64,000 nt of DNA from Euphorbia lathyris (lineage: Eukaryota; Streptophyta; Magnoliopsida; Malpighiales; Euphorbiaceae). The stretch spans positions 105,304,807 through 105,368,806 of the forward strand of contig NC_088910.1 of NCBI RefSeq assembly GCF_963576675.1, given 5' to 3'. Positions 22,481-34,469 of the stretch are shown piece by piece (within the stretch, counting starts at the first letter, position 1; each line of letters opens with the position of its first letter). The position numbers and the translations under genes are program-made. The notes beneath the pieces were generated by a model. It did not search any database. It was not told where the DNA came from and worked only from the letters and a program-made list of their open reading frames with translations.

Positions 22481-24935
22481 GCCTATCAAAAGTACTCATA
22501 TAGAGTATACATCTCATTAAGAGTTTTTATTACCTCAACCTAATATTGCTTTAGGAATTCATGCTTCAAAATGCATGATCTAACTCTTATTACATCAAAG
22601 GATCAACTAAATTCTCTTCAAAGCGTACATGATCCACTCTAAACAACTACTTTAGAGAGTAACTATTTAACAAGGCTATGCTGACAATGTATTTTTCGTT
22701 TCTTACCATTATAGTAACGATTCTGAATCTTAGCAATAGCCACGGTACTATCGTAGTGGATCAATATTGATGGAATCAGATTTTTTTTCCATAAGAGAAT
22801 CTCAGGTAACAAACCAACATTCCTGCTTCTTCACTAGATGTGGCTAATACTATAAGTTCTTATTCCATAGTTGATTGAGCTAGAATAGTCTGTTTCTTAT
22901 ACGTTCATGAAACATCACCACTTGTTATACTAAAAATATAGCCACTAGTTCCCTTGGAATCATGTGACAATGTGTTCTAGTCAGCATCGTTATATCCCTC
23001 AATGACACCTAGAAATCATTGGTAATACAATCCAAGTTTCGTGATTCTTTTAAAGTATCTCATGACCATTTCTATATCATTCCAATGCTCAACACCAGGT
23101 CTACTAGTAAATATACACAATAATCCCACAACATAATATATGTCGGGTCTAGTGCAATCACTGGCATATCAAAGGCTGCCAATTATGCTAGCATACATAC
23201 ACTGAATATCTTACACTATCTCTAGTGTTCTTAAAAATCTTTACACTAAGGTCATAAGGTGTGCATGCAGGTTTACAGTCAAATTAATTATATTTCTTTA
23301 GATACTTCTCAATATAGTGATATTGATCTAAAGAAATTCCAATTTCAGACATAGTTATCTTGATGTCAAGTATGACATTTGCTTCTCCTAGATCTTTCAC
23401 GTCAAAGTTCTGACATAGCATAGATTTTACAGCATTCACAATGTGAATATTAGATCCAAAAATTAGCAAGTCATCAACATATAAACATATAATAGTGAAA
23501 ACACCATTTTCATTTTTATAGTAAGCGCATTTATCACTTTCACTCACCTTGAAGCCATGTGAAATAATCAGATTGTCAATTTTTTCATGTCATTGCTTAG
23601 GTGCTTGTTTCAAACCATATATGGACTTATCTAATTTACACACTTTATGATCTTGATTGAGAATTACAAAACCTTCAACTTGATCCATATATACCTCTTC
23701 CTCTTATTTATCATTCAAACATCAGTTTTAACATCCATTTGGTGCACAACAAGATTTGTAAAGCAGCAATAACAATCAAAACATGAATAGATGTAATTCT
23801 AATGAAAGTGAATATGTGTCAACGAAATCTACATTATCTCTTTATCTATTGCCTTTAGCTACAAGGTGTGCCTTATGCTTATCAACTGAACCATCAGGTT
23901 TTAGTTTCTTTTTTAAAACCCATTTGCAGGCTATTGGTTTGCAATCTGGTGGTAAGTCAACTAAGTGCCATGTTTTGTTTGACTCTAGAAAGTCCATATC
24001 ATCATTGATGGCTTTTTGCCATAAATGAACATTTAAAGAGGCCATGGCTTCTTGGAGGCTAAGTGGATCCTCTTTTACTGTGAATGCATAAAAGTCGGGA
24101 CTAAAGTCTTTGGAGACTGTAAGTCTCTTACTTCTTCTAAGTTCAGATTCCACACTCTAATTATGCACTACAGATCTAACAACAAGCATGTTACTAGATG
24201 ATGCACCCCCACCATTTCTCAATTTAAAAGGAAATATATCTTCATAAAAACTAGCATCATTTGATTCCAAATTAACATGTGCACTTAATTCTAACATAAG
24301 CCAAACAGCCTCAAGTTCTAAAGTAGGACAAGTTTGGTGGTTTTTTAAAAATATCATGAGAAACTTTGTTTTTTTGACTTAGGAACTCTATTAAGCATAT
24401 AGAAAACAATTAACGAAATTTCTCCCCACGAATGTGAAGCAGCTCCTGAACTAAGCACAATAGCAACAACAGACTCTGTCAGTGTCTTATTTTTTCTTTC
24501 AGCCTTTCCATTCATCTCAAGTGAATATAGTTAGCAGTTTCATGTATGCTTTCATGTGAGTTATAAAAATCAATAAACATGCTAGAATCATATTATGTGC
24601 CTCTATCACTATGAAATCTCTTAACTTTCTTATTGCATTGCTTTCCTATTTCAACAACAAATAGTTTAAACATGTCAAGAGCATCACTTTTATTTTTCAT
24701 CAGATACACAGGCAAAATCAAAACAATCATCAATAAATGTTATAAAACATCGTTTAGCAATTCTGGTCAACTTCCCATCAAGTTCACAAATATCATAATG
24801 GATTAAGTCTAGAGGCTCAGATTCCCTATTCACATATATATGAGGTTTTTTAGTGATTTTTGTTTGACTATAATAATCACATTTATTAAAATCATTTAAA
24901 GAAAAATTAGGTATTAAGCCTAAGTTACTCATATC
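22480..24935 (-). pseudogene. Degenerate Copia pol on the minus strand (integrase to RNase H)
   Basis: Domain order on the minus strand matches Copia. Integrase piece 24932-24690: ESEPLDLIHYDICELDGKLT and FITFIDDCFDFACV. An integrase C-end with stops follows. RT start 24153-23842: MESELRRSKRLTVSKDF, WQKAINDDMDFLESNKTWHLVDLP, KWVLKKKLKPDGSVDKHKAHLVAKG. RT core 23547-23284: CLYVDDLLIFGS, where YVDD is the catalytic motif. Remnants of the RNase H region run to about 22480. Many stops and at least one frameshift separate the pieces. No LTRs recognised. Confidence 0.85.
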
Positions 24936-25555
24936 TATAATAATAGAAGAAGAGAGAAGATTAAAAGAGAATTTTAGATGAGATTTTGATGATGTGGCAT
25001 GAACAATTTTTTTAAATGTAAAAATTGGTAGTGATATTATAAAACAAGTAGTACTATAAGATTCTGCATTAATAAGAAAAGATAGTACTTACAAACACCA
25101 TCCCAAGCTGGTTGAACTTGTTAAGGTTGACTACTCACTCATTGTCATGAATGAACAATCAATTAGCTTTAAGAAAAATTCCTTACTACTGGAGCTTTTA
25201 CTGTTGTAATAAATTCTGGAGGTAGAAGATGATAATCCCTTACCTGACTTTTCTAGTTATACATAAACAAAAAGGTTCATAGGTCAAAAGGGCAAGAATG
25301 TACACAACTATTCAATTACAATCTAAATCATTCTTAATCGTTAGATAAAAAAAACTAATCATTACAAGACAGAAGGTTACTGCTAGTTGTAATCCATATC
25401 TTCATTCTCTTTTTCTCGGAAGATCCGTGTGAAAATCCGGAAACCCATCAAAAGTCTTGAATCTGGACAAAGCAGGATGTTCAACCCTTACGCGCAACTG
25501 TTCGCATGGATTCCTCTTGAATTGTCATTTCAGGTTTGTTTACACCTTGAATAGA
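24936..25555. other. Unassigned stretch left of the solo LTR
   Basis: Mixed composition. The part at 25380-25555 is less AT-rich than its surroundings, but no coding frame could be joined to it. Confidence 0.35.
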
Positions 25556-26097
25556 TGCAATGTCACATCCGTGTCCCTAATTTTAGTTATTATACCTTAA
25601 TATAAGGTTATATTATATTTATTTATTGATTAGAGAGTTAATTGAGTATTATGGATATAGTTTGGAGGCTAATTTTAAGCTTTAAGTGTAAAATTAAAAG
25701 TTTAGGGTAAGTTTTAAAAGAAGTTGGATTTTATAGGGATCAAAATGGACATTATCCACTCTTGGGAAGCTAAATCCCATAATTCTAGATATGAATTTCG
25801 TCCATACCATTATGTGCATATTTTTTTTTTTGAAGGTTGAACTCCTCCATCCCATTTTCTTCTTCTTATTCATACATTTCATATCACCAAGCTGCAATCA
25901 TGCCTTGAAATCTAGAGATTGAACCGTCGGATCGAGCTGATATTTTATAGTAGGTTCTAGACATACTAATACATATTATGGTCGGTGTGATTTTGATTTA
26001 GAGATGTCTACATGGGGTTCGACCTAGGAAGATTATAGTGGTGGATTTGAGGTTTTAATGTGTTTTTCCCTCAATTATGGCTAAAGTAAGTAATTAT

Positions 26098-27456
26098 TGT
26101 TGGTCCCTTATAACGTAACAAGTTAGTTCCAACGGGGGGGGGGGGGGGGGGGGGGATAGGAACTATTTTAAAAATTTAAGTACGTTAAGGCTGACTTTTT
26201 TTTCTTTGAAAAGGATTACATAGCGTGCTGAGTCAATAGGACACTAGCTTAGTCAACTGGTGACTAAGTCAGCTTCTTTCGTTGAGTCAGGAGATAGCAC
26301 TTTGAGTCTATTCCTGAACTCAGATACTCAATACACACAACTCAGCTTGACCTCTTTACTTGGTCAGTTTTGTTTAAGCAAGCAATATATATATTAAGGA
26401 GTTTAAGGTTAGAAAGATATTACTCAGCAGATTTATCCAGGTTCGGCCTCCAAGCCTACGTCCTGTCCCCGGAACACGTTCCGAGATTTCAAATTCTCTA
26501 CTGAGCTCTTTAACGGTAGAGCATCAAACCTTTTACAACTTAGAAGCTGAGTATAACAAGAGTACCTTCCTCTATACCTCTACTCACTCCTAATCTCTCG
26601 CTGAGTACTATAACCGAGTCCTCAACCTCTCCTTTCTAATCTCTAGAAATGATAAAGATTTGTCCTAAACAACAATTGCTAAGACACCTTAGATGATTGA
26701 ATAATCACTCTAGACTTTTACACGAAAGATATGAAATTTGGTGTAAGAATTTGCTTTGCTTTTTCTTGCAGAACTTTGAGTAGAATTTTGGTCAGCGTAA
26801 TGGCTTGATCAAGTTCTGTATGTAATGAAGCAACTGAAGGGCTCTATTTATAGAGACGTCTGAGACATCGGTCATTTCGAATTTCGAAATAACCGTTGGA
26901 GGGAAACGGCTTCCTGTCATTGTCACTCAGTTTTGCTCAGAGCTCTCGGCCAATCAGATTTGAGTATCTTCTGTCCTCGGTCAGTGTTGAGCAGCTTTTA
27001 GTCAGCTCGGCAGAATGTCTCTCCATTTATGGTAAGGTCAACTAGACAGCGTTCTGTGTCTTCTGAACTTTACCCAAAGTGGAAACACTTTGTCTGGAAG
27101 TTGTTCTTGCTCAGCCGCTGTCTTGTACTCTTTGTCGATTCAACTCAGCGTCTTCACTCCGAAGTTGTTCAACAAAGGTCTTCTAGATCCTTCTCTTGCT
27201 GAGTTGCGTTTTGATCATAACGACAACGTTTTGAACACGCGGGCCGAGTTGTCTTGATCTGTTTGACTTGGGCCTTGACTTCCCTATGGGCCTTGGGCTT
27301 TTTATTCTTTATGTCTTATAAACAATTTTAACTCAACATTGAACAAACACATTAGTATAATAAATCAAAGCATTTAAACTTAGTGTGTTTAGAAAATATT
27401 TAATTTTACTTAAATAATTTTGTCAAATCAAAATCATGTGGAAAGGTGTTTCAACA
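26098..27456 (-). repeat. Sirevirus-like 3' LTR (1359 bp) with G22 run
   Basis: Pairs with the 5' LTR. It differs mainly by a run of 22 G (26134-26155) where the other LTR has 7, plus scattered substitutions. The TATAAATA box is at 26852-26845. Confidence 0.93.
26134..26155. repeat. G22 homopolymer in LTR
   Basis: 22 consecutive G; the matching place in the other LTR (36291-36297) has seven G. Confidence 0.9.
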
Positions 27457-27554
27457 AACTCCCCCATTTTGATGTTAGCAAAACTATTCAGCGAGGAACT
27501 CAGTGTTGAGCTCCCCCATGATAGTTGACCTATTATTGCTTAGCAAACTCCCCC
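27457..27554 (-). promoter_or_regulatory. Polypurine tract region, three copies
   Basis: Minus-strand AAAATGGGGGAGTT abuts the 3' LTR (27470-27457). Two similar tracts, CATGGGGGAGC (27521-27511) and CGGGGGAGTTT (27555-27545), lie within 100 bp. Repeated PPT-like motifs near the 3' LTR are known from Sireviruses. Confidence 0.75.
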
Positions 27555-27991
27555 GTCAGGGTTGAGCTGCTGACTTAGTTTTACTCAAGGTTTAATCGAG
27601 TAAGTCTAAGGTCAGTTTTCAGATATAGGTCAACTCATGGAACATATTCTATTTTACTCAGTATTAAGCGGAAGGTGTAACATTCAGAGAGCACTGAGTA
27701 ATCATTTTGTTCAATGATTTTTATGAGACAGTGTTTTGTAAGCATATAGGACAATGTCAAACATTTGATCAGCATGGGATACAATCAACAAGTATTTAGA
27801 CAGTAAACACAGTTGATGTAATTGAAGATACATAATAACATAATACTCAGCATCATATGAAATAACTCAAGTTAGGATAAAAGATGCAAGTATTGTATTT
27901 AAGTGAAGTAGTCAGCATACACAGCAAAAGATGAGCATAAAAGAACATATAGACTAGAGACTAAGTTAAACATAGCTGAACTAGCCTATTT

Positions 27992-30838
27992 CTACTTCTT
28001 TTTCTTTTGCTTAGAGTGACTGCTTCTAGGAGCCTCCTGCTGAGTTCTAGCTTGTTCTTTCTCCCCCGTTTTGTCAGCATCGGGAGGAGTAGGAATTCTA
28101 AAAGAGTCGGTTAAGACAGCGGCGGTCAGCACGGCGGATAGCTCTTTAAGTTTATCGGCACTTTCATTAATGCCGTCAAAGACAATAACGCCTTCATTCA
28201 AGACCTCTTTGGGTATGCCGATTTCAGCAGCGCTGAGCAGGCTCAATATGTAGGCTTGAGACTTACCTACCCAAGTAATTGAATCTGTCAGGGCAGAAAA
28301 GACTTGATGAAAGGTCTTCAGCAAGGCTGTGTCATAATATTGACGCTGGATATTGTTATGACGCACATGGGTGAAGATCCTTTGAGAGTTGACTAATATC
28401 TCATTTTGCTTCATTTGGTCAGTGTCCATCTCTTGTTTATTTAAGTTCAGCAGACGAACTGCTTCGCTTATTTGCTCCACCGAGCATTAAGAGTAGGAAG
28501 CCAGCTGATTGTTGGTCTTGATTTTCTCAGTGTGAAGCTGGGCAAAAAGCATATTTACTTCATCAGAAGTGGCATACTGAGTATTCACAGCTGACAAGGT
28601 CTGGAATTGGCCTTGAAGAATGTTAAGATGTTGAACAGTTGTCAGTTGGAGCTCAGCCAGCTTGGTTATTGAGTCCTGCTTGGGCTGATGTGATTGAATT
28701 GAAATCATATCACTTAGCAGATCCTTCAGTCCTTTAACCTCATTTAAGAGCTGAGTGACCTGGGACAGCTGAGTTGATGCATTGTTACTAGACCCAGCAA
28801 TAGGTTCAGCAGATTGATGAATGTCCTTAATTAATGACTGCACCGAGGTGATGAGTTTTCTGCCAGACTCGGTGGCATGCAGATAGCTTAGGGATCCTTC
28901 ATCGTGTTGCCTGGTTTCCTCAGTATGACCAGTTTATGGAGGAGTCAGAGTTATGACAGGGTCAGTGACTGGAAGTGTGTTTTCAAGCTGTACTTGATTT
29001 TCTGGAAGAGAGGATTGATCGGCAGTAGTGATGGTCAGTGAAGTAGTAATCCTAATGCTGTCAGTGCTGACAGGGGCAGGAATGTTCTGAGTCAGCACAG
29101 TGCTTAGAGCAACAGCATTAACGAGAACTTGCTCGATCTGACTCGTTGAGTTTGCGGAAGCATTCAAGTCGGCTTGTTCCTTTGGTGAAGAAACAGAGGC
29201 TTGCTTTTCAAGAGAAGCTTGTTGAGAAGAAGGTGTTTGCTTACAAAAAAACTTGAACTTAAGAGAAGAAGGATCTTTAGTCGGCTTTTGAACAGGTAAG
29301 TCAATGACAGTTTTCTAACTTGCCTTGATTAATCCTCTTCTGCGAGGAGGAGTGTCAGCTTGGATAGAATCTCTTGAGTGAGAAGGAGAAGTCTCTTCTT
29401 GATCAGCATTAAGCTGGTCAGCTTGTTCTTGTTCTTTATCTGCACCTAACTCAGTATTAGATGGGTCAGCAGTTTCCTCTTCACTAGCTGTCTCCTCAGC
29501 GTCCTCAGTGTCATCCTGACCGCTTGCTTCTTCTTCTGCTTCCTGATCATCCTGATCATCGTTATCTAGTTCTTCTTCCACCTGAGTGATGAAGTGATCA
29601 TCCAGTTCCACATCATCTTCTTGATGCTCAGCTTCAGTTCCCTGGCACTGTGTGAAGTGAGAATCACCAGGGACAATGATGTTAGTGGGGATAGTATCAA
29701 TGGGGGTCAGCGTAGAAGACTTCTGCTTCTTTTGAGGTTGCTCAGCTTCCAGTCTTTCCTCTGTATCAGGCTCATCTTGCCTGCTTCTCTTCTCAGCTGA
29801 CTTAGGTCTCTCCTGACCTTTTTGAGAAGCTGACTTTAGCTTCTTAGTTTGAGGCTCAGCCTTCTTTGAAGGAGTCCCAACAGCTTTTCTTTTTCGAGCA
29901 GTTGGAGCCTTTGTCCTTTTCCCCTTCTTTGAGACAGTTGTCTCCTCATCAGCCTCATCAGCATTTTTGCCTTTCTTAATCGGTTGGTTATACTTCAAGA
30001 CACGCAGCGAAGCCGCAGTGATCTCAGACCCTTGGGCCTCAGTTTCCTCGAAGAGATCAATTTGATGATCTTTGAGGATTCTGGTTATGAGTGAGCCCAG
30101 CCTTAAAGTTCCAGTGCTCCTCTGGAAGCCGGCTATTAAGAAAACTGGCATGTTGATGGGCTTGTAAGTCAGCATATGCCATATGAAGCATTGCTCGAAA
30201 TTTGTCGCTGAGCTGGTGCAATTAATCTTGGGGTAGATGTAATTGGTCAGCAGATAGTGTGCCATCTTTTGGTGCTGGCCCATTGACGAACTTGAGATCT
30301 CTCCAGAATGGCCAGCGGGCTTGCAGAAGGTGGCAACGTACCCAGTTCCTTCATGATCACCCTTCCTTCTTAGCTTTGTTCCCTCATTCTTCAATTTCAG
30401 CAAATTGGCAAAGTAGGTAGGGTTGATGAAGATTGTTTTCTCCTTTACCACGGTTACTAGATAGTCTTGGTTATCGTTAGCAACCCGTAAGTTATGGTAG
30501 AATTCCCTTACTAGGTCAGGGTAAGTGGGATCTCTAATGGAGAACAGCTCGGTCCAGCCATTCTTCGATATCCATTCACAAAATGGTTGCTCGGTTGTTA
30601 CGAAGGCCTCAGAGAACCATCTCGAGAAGTCTATCTTCCACTCTCTGACGTCTGCAAAGACTTTGGTGTAGGTTCTAACCTTGGTCGGCTTTCCCTTAGA
30701 GGAGGTGGCTTGGCCAACTTTGCCTTTGCTCGGCGTAGTGACCTTTTTGGTTTCAGGCGAAGTAGTTTGCCTGGAGGGTTCATCGGAACTGGTCTTAGGG
30801 TGACCGGCACCGGAGATGTTAACGGAAACCTTAGTCAT
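27992..30838 (-). pseudogene. Extra ORF downstream of pol (env-position, Sirevirus type), ~949 codons with three stops
   Basis: One frame runs from the ATG at 30838 to the stop at 27992, broken by stops at 29315 (TAG), 28934 (TAA) and 28487 (TAA) and by no frameshift. Residues ~1-60 are Ser/Thr/Lys-rich. Residues ~65-290 resemble the 'putative plant transposon protein' domain (FVTTEQPFCEWISKNGW, YPDLVREFYHNLRV, IFINPTYFANLLKL, NFEQCFIWHMLTYKPINMPV). Residues ~290-370 are basic, with nuclear-localisation-like KKGKRTKAPTARKRK. Residues ~375-500 are acidic. The C-terminal ~440 codons are Gln/Ser-rich and coiled-coil-like (LSQVTQLLNEVKGLKDLLSD), ending in a Lys run. I see no signal peptide or clear membrane span, so 'envelope' describes position, not function. 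Confidence 0.75.
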
Positions 30839-31321
30839 AGTTTTAGAGAAAGATTGGGAAGTTTTGAGAGTTTTAGAGAGAGAATGCTTTGCTAGAGAAT
30901 TCGGTAAGTGTAAAGAGATAACAATGGGGATTTGCCCATTATTTATAGCGGTGAAAAGTGGATTTTATCGAATCCATATATCAGTTTTGCCTTGGGATTG
31001 TGAACCGAAAATAATCCTGGCTTTTATGACACATTCGGCGCATACGTCATCCTAGGTGGCTATTCGCGTGCTCTAGCATTAAATGCAATGGATCTTATAC
31101 TCAGCGTTTAGAATACTAAGCGTTTTATATTCTGAGTGGTCAGTTTTATACATACGGATGATTTCTCAGTTTGAGATAACTACTCGGTGCCAATGTTTGC
31201 TCAGTATGTGATATTCCTTTATTTAACATTAAACACTCAGCATACATTTATTCACTCAGCAAACAATACATCATTCAGCATGTTAATTCACTCAGCATGA
31301 GTCTATATTGAGAGCTGGAAT
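30839..31321 (-). other. Spacer between pol and the extra ORF
   Basis: Non-coding ~480 bp with many CTCAGCA/GCTGAGT motifs. It separates the pol stop from the ATG of the downstream ORF, so that ORF needs a spliced or separate transcript; no splice site is claimed. Confidence 0.5.
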
Positions 31322-34300
31322 TTACTGAAGAGGATTAAACATACCAATGGCTTCTCTCAGTATGCTGAACTGTTCACGAGCCAGTGGCTTTGTGAAGATA
31401 TCCGCAAGCTGCTCATCCGTTGGGACGTAGGTCAGCTTTATCTCACCCTTGAGTACATGGTCTCTAATGAAGTGATGTTTTATGCTGACATGCTTCATCC
31501 TGCTGTGTTGAATTGGGTTCTTGGATAGATCAATTGCACTTTTGTTGTCACATTTGACCTCAATTGTCTTTGTTTGAACACCATAGTCTTCAAGCTGTTG
31601 CTTAATCCATAGGACTTGAGCAACACAGTGTCCAGCAGTAATGTACTCAGCTTCAGTGGTAGACAGGGCTACTTACGCCTGCTTCTTGCTGAACCAGGAT
31701 ACAAGACAGCTTCCTAAGAAATGACATCCTCCAGAGGTGCTTTTCCGTTCTAGCTTGTCTCGTCCATAGTCAGCGTCAGTGTATCCAATGAGTGTAAAGC
31801 CATGAGTGTTGGGATACCATAAACCTGCGTTCACTGAGCTTTGCAAATATCTAAGGATTCTTTTTACAGCTATATAATGAGATTCCTTAGGGTTAGATTG
31901 ATATCTAGCACAGTAGCATACTGAGAACTGAATGTCCGGTCTACTTGCTGTTAAGTAAAGTAGAGAGCCTATCATACCTCGATACAATTTGCTGTCTACC
32001 GACTTACCATTCTCGTCAGCGCAGAGGACAGTGTCAGTGCCCATAGGAGTGGATATTGGCTTGTAATTTTCAAGATCATATTTCTTTAATATCTCCTTGG
32101 CATATTTAGTTTGACTGATGAAGATGCCATTTTTCCCTTGTTTGATTTGAAGTCCAAGGAAGAAGTTGAGTTCTCCCATCATCGACATTTCAAACTCAGT
32201 CTGCATTTGCTTGCTAAATTCCTTGCACATTGACTCATTAGTAGCACCGAAAATAATATCATCAACATATATTTGAGCCAGTAAGGTATCTTTACCATTT
32301 CTCTTAATGAATAAGGTTGTATCAGCTTTGCCCCTGATATAGTTTCTAGTCAGCAGGAAACTGGTCAGCCTCCCATACCAAGCACGTGGTGCTTGCTTGA
32401 GGCCGTACAGAGCCTTTTTGAGTTTATAAACGTGGTTTGGGAATTTAGGATCCTCAAACCCTGGAGGTTGATTAACATAAACTTCCTCGTTTATAACTCC
32501 ATTAAGGAATGCACTCTTAACATCCATTTGAAACAGTTTAAAGTTCATATAGCTTGCATAAGCGCATAAAATTCTAATAGCCTCTAGCCTTGCCACTGGG
32601 GCAAAGGTCTCACCGTAGTCAATACCTTCTTGCTGACTGTAGCCCTGAGCTACAAGCCTTGCTTTGTTCCTGACTACGTTTCCTTGCTCATCCAGCTTGT
32701 TGCGGAAGACCCATCTTGTTCCAATGGTCTTCTGACTCCTTGGATGTGGCACTAACTCCCATACATCGTTTCTTCTGAATTGGTCAAGTTCCTCTTGCAT
32801 TACGCTCATCCAGAATTCATCTTCCTCAGCATCAGCGAAGTTCTTAGGTTCCTGAACTGAGACGAAGGCTACGTTGCTGAGGTATCTCCTAAGTTGGTTT
32901 CTTGTCATCAGGGTATTCTCAGCAGCATCAAGAATAGCACTCTCTGAGTGTCCTCTTGGAATCCTTATCTCCTTTGGTAGATTTATGTCTTGTGCTATCT
33001 GTGTTTCAACAATCTCTGCAGGTGAAGACCGGTCAGTGAAAACAATATTAGGTTCACTTTTACCTTTGGTCAGCCCTTGAGGGAATGACTCAGCGGCTGT
33101 ATCTTGATCAGCGGGAACTGAGTGTGGATCATCCTCGGTCAGCGGCAGATATCTTCCTGCAGGGTTAGTTTCGTCGAACTCAATATGTACTGACTCTTCT
33201 AAAACTTGAGTTCGTTTATTAAAAACTCTGTATGCTTTGCTGTTTGTTGAGTAGCCTAAAAAGATAGCTTCATCAGCTTTTGAGTCAAACTTAGCTAGGC
33301 TATCTTTGGTGTTTAAAATAAAACATTTACAGCCAAAGGCACGAAAGTATCCAATGTTGGGCTTTCGTCCTTTCCAAAGTTCGTAGGGGGTTTTCTTTAG
33401 TATAGGTCTAACAAGAGCCCTATTAAGAATATAGCACGCTGTGCTAACAGCTTCTCCCCAAAAGTACTTTGGAAGCCTATGCTCACTCAGCATTGTCCTG
33501 GCTATTTCAACCAAGGTTCTGTTCTTCCTTTCAACAACCCCATTTTGTTGAGGCGTCCTAGGAGCAGAAAAGTTATGGTCAATGCCGCTGGCTTCACAGA
33601 ATTCAACAAACTGTTGGTTTTTGAATTCTCCACCATTATCACTTCGGATGTGAGCCAATTTTAGGTCTTTATCATTTTCAAGTTTTCTAACCAAATTTGA
33701 AAATGTCTCAAAGGTTTCATCCTTGCTACTCAGCAAGATGACCCAAGTGTACCGAGAGAAGTCATCTACAATGACCAAGGCAAATCTTCTTCCACCCAGA
33801 CTCAGCGGCTGGACTGGACCGAAGAGATCCAAGTGTAGTAACTCTAACGGACGCTTAGTTGAGATAATATTTTTACTATGAAAAGATTGTTTGGTTTGTT
33901 TTCCAGCTTGGCAAGCGTGGCATAGTTGATCTTTTTCAAATTTAAGTTCTGGCAGTCCCTCAACCAATTGCTTTCTTGCTAATTTGGCCAGGAGGTCCAT
34001 GCTTACATGACCAAGTCTCCTGTGCCATAGCCAGGAATTTTCTTCCTTTGAAACTAAGCATACAGTTTTTGAAAACTTTTTCTCCAAGTTCAGCATGAAG
34101 ACATTATCAATACGAGGGGCAGTTAAAATTAACTCATTAGTTTTACCCTCGTATATTTTACATCCAGTGTCATCAAATATAACTTTTCTCCCATTATCAC
34201 ATAGCTGAGCTACGATGAGTAAGTTATATTTGAGTCCGCTGACTAGGGAGACTGACTCAATAGTAGGATTACCTCTAACGGTTCCTGACCCTACTATCTT

Positions 34301-34450
34301 ATCCTTTTTGTTGTCTCCAAAACTTACGCTTCCTCCTCGTTTACGCTCGAATGTGATGAACTGAGTTTCATCACCAGTCATATGCCTTGAGCATGCGCTG
34401 TCAATATACCACATCTTTGACTTCTCGACACATCTCAGGCTTACCTGCAA
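31322..34450 (-). pseudogene. Sirevirus-like pol: protease, integrase, RT, RNase H, one stop in RNase H
   Basis: Open for 925 codons from 34450 to a TAA at 31673-31675, then the same frame continues to its natural stop at 31322-31324. Domains in order: protease [14 protein letters not shown]; gag-pre-integrase [16 protein letters not shown] with [10 protein letters not shown]; integrase core ([31 protein letters not shown], giving D, D and E); RT ([38 protein letters not shown]); RNase H ([20 protein letters not shown]). The stop follows WFSKKQA, where the family normally continues into the TEAEY motif, which is present downstream. No ATG is near 34450, so this part was probably read from gag, now separated from it by lesions. 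Confidence 0.93.
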
Positions 34451-34469
34451 TGTAACTAGTTACTCTTAG

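Noticed and set aside
27992..30838. Calling the extra ORF a true envelope gene
   Set aside because: No signal peptide, fusion segment or membrane anchor is evident; only its position resembles env.
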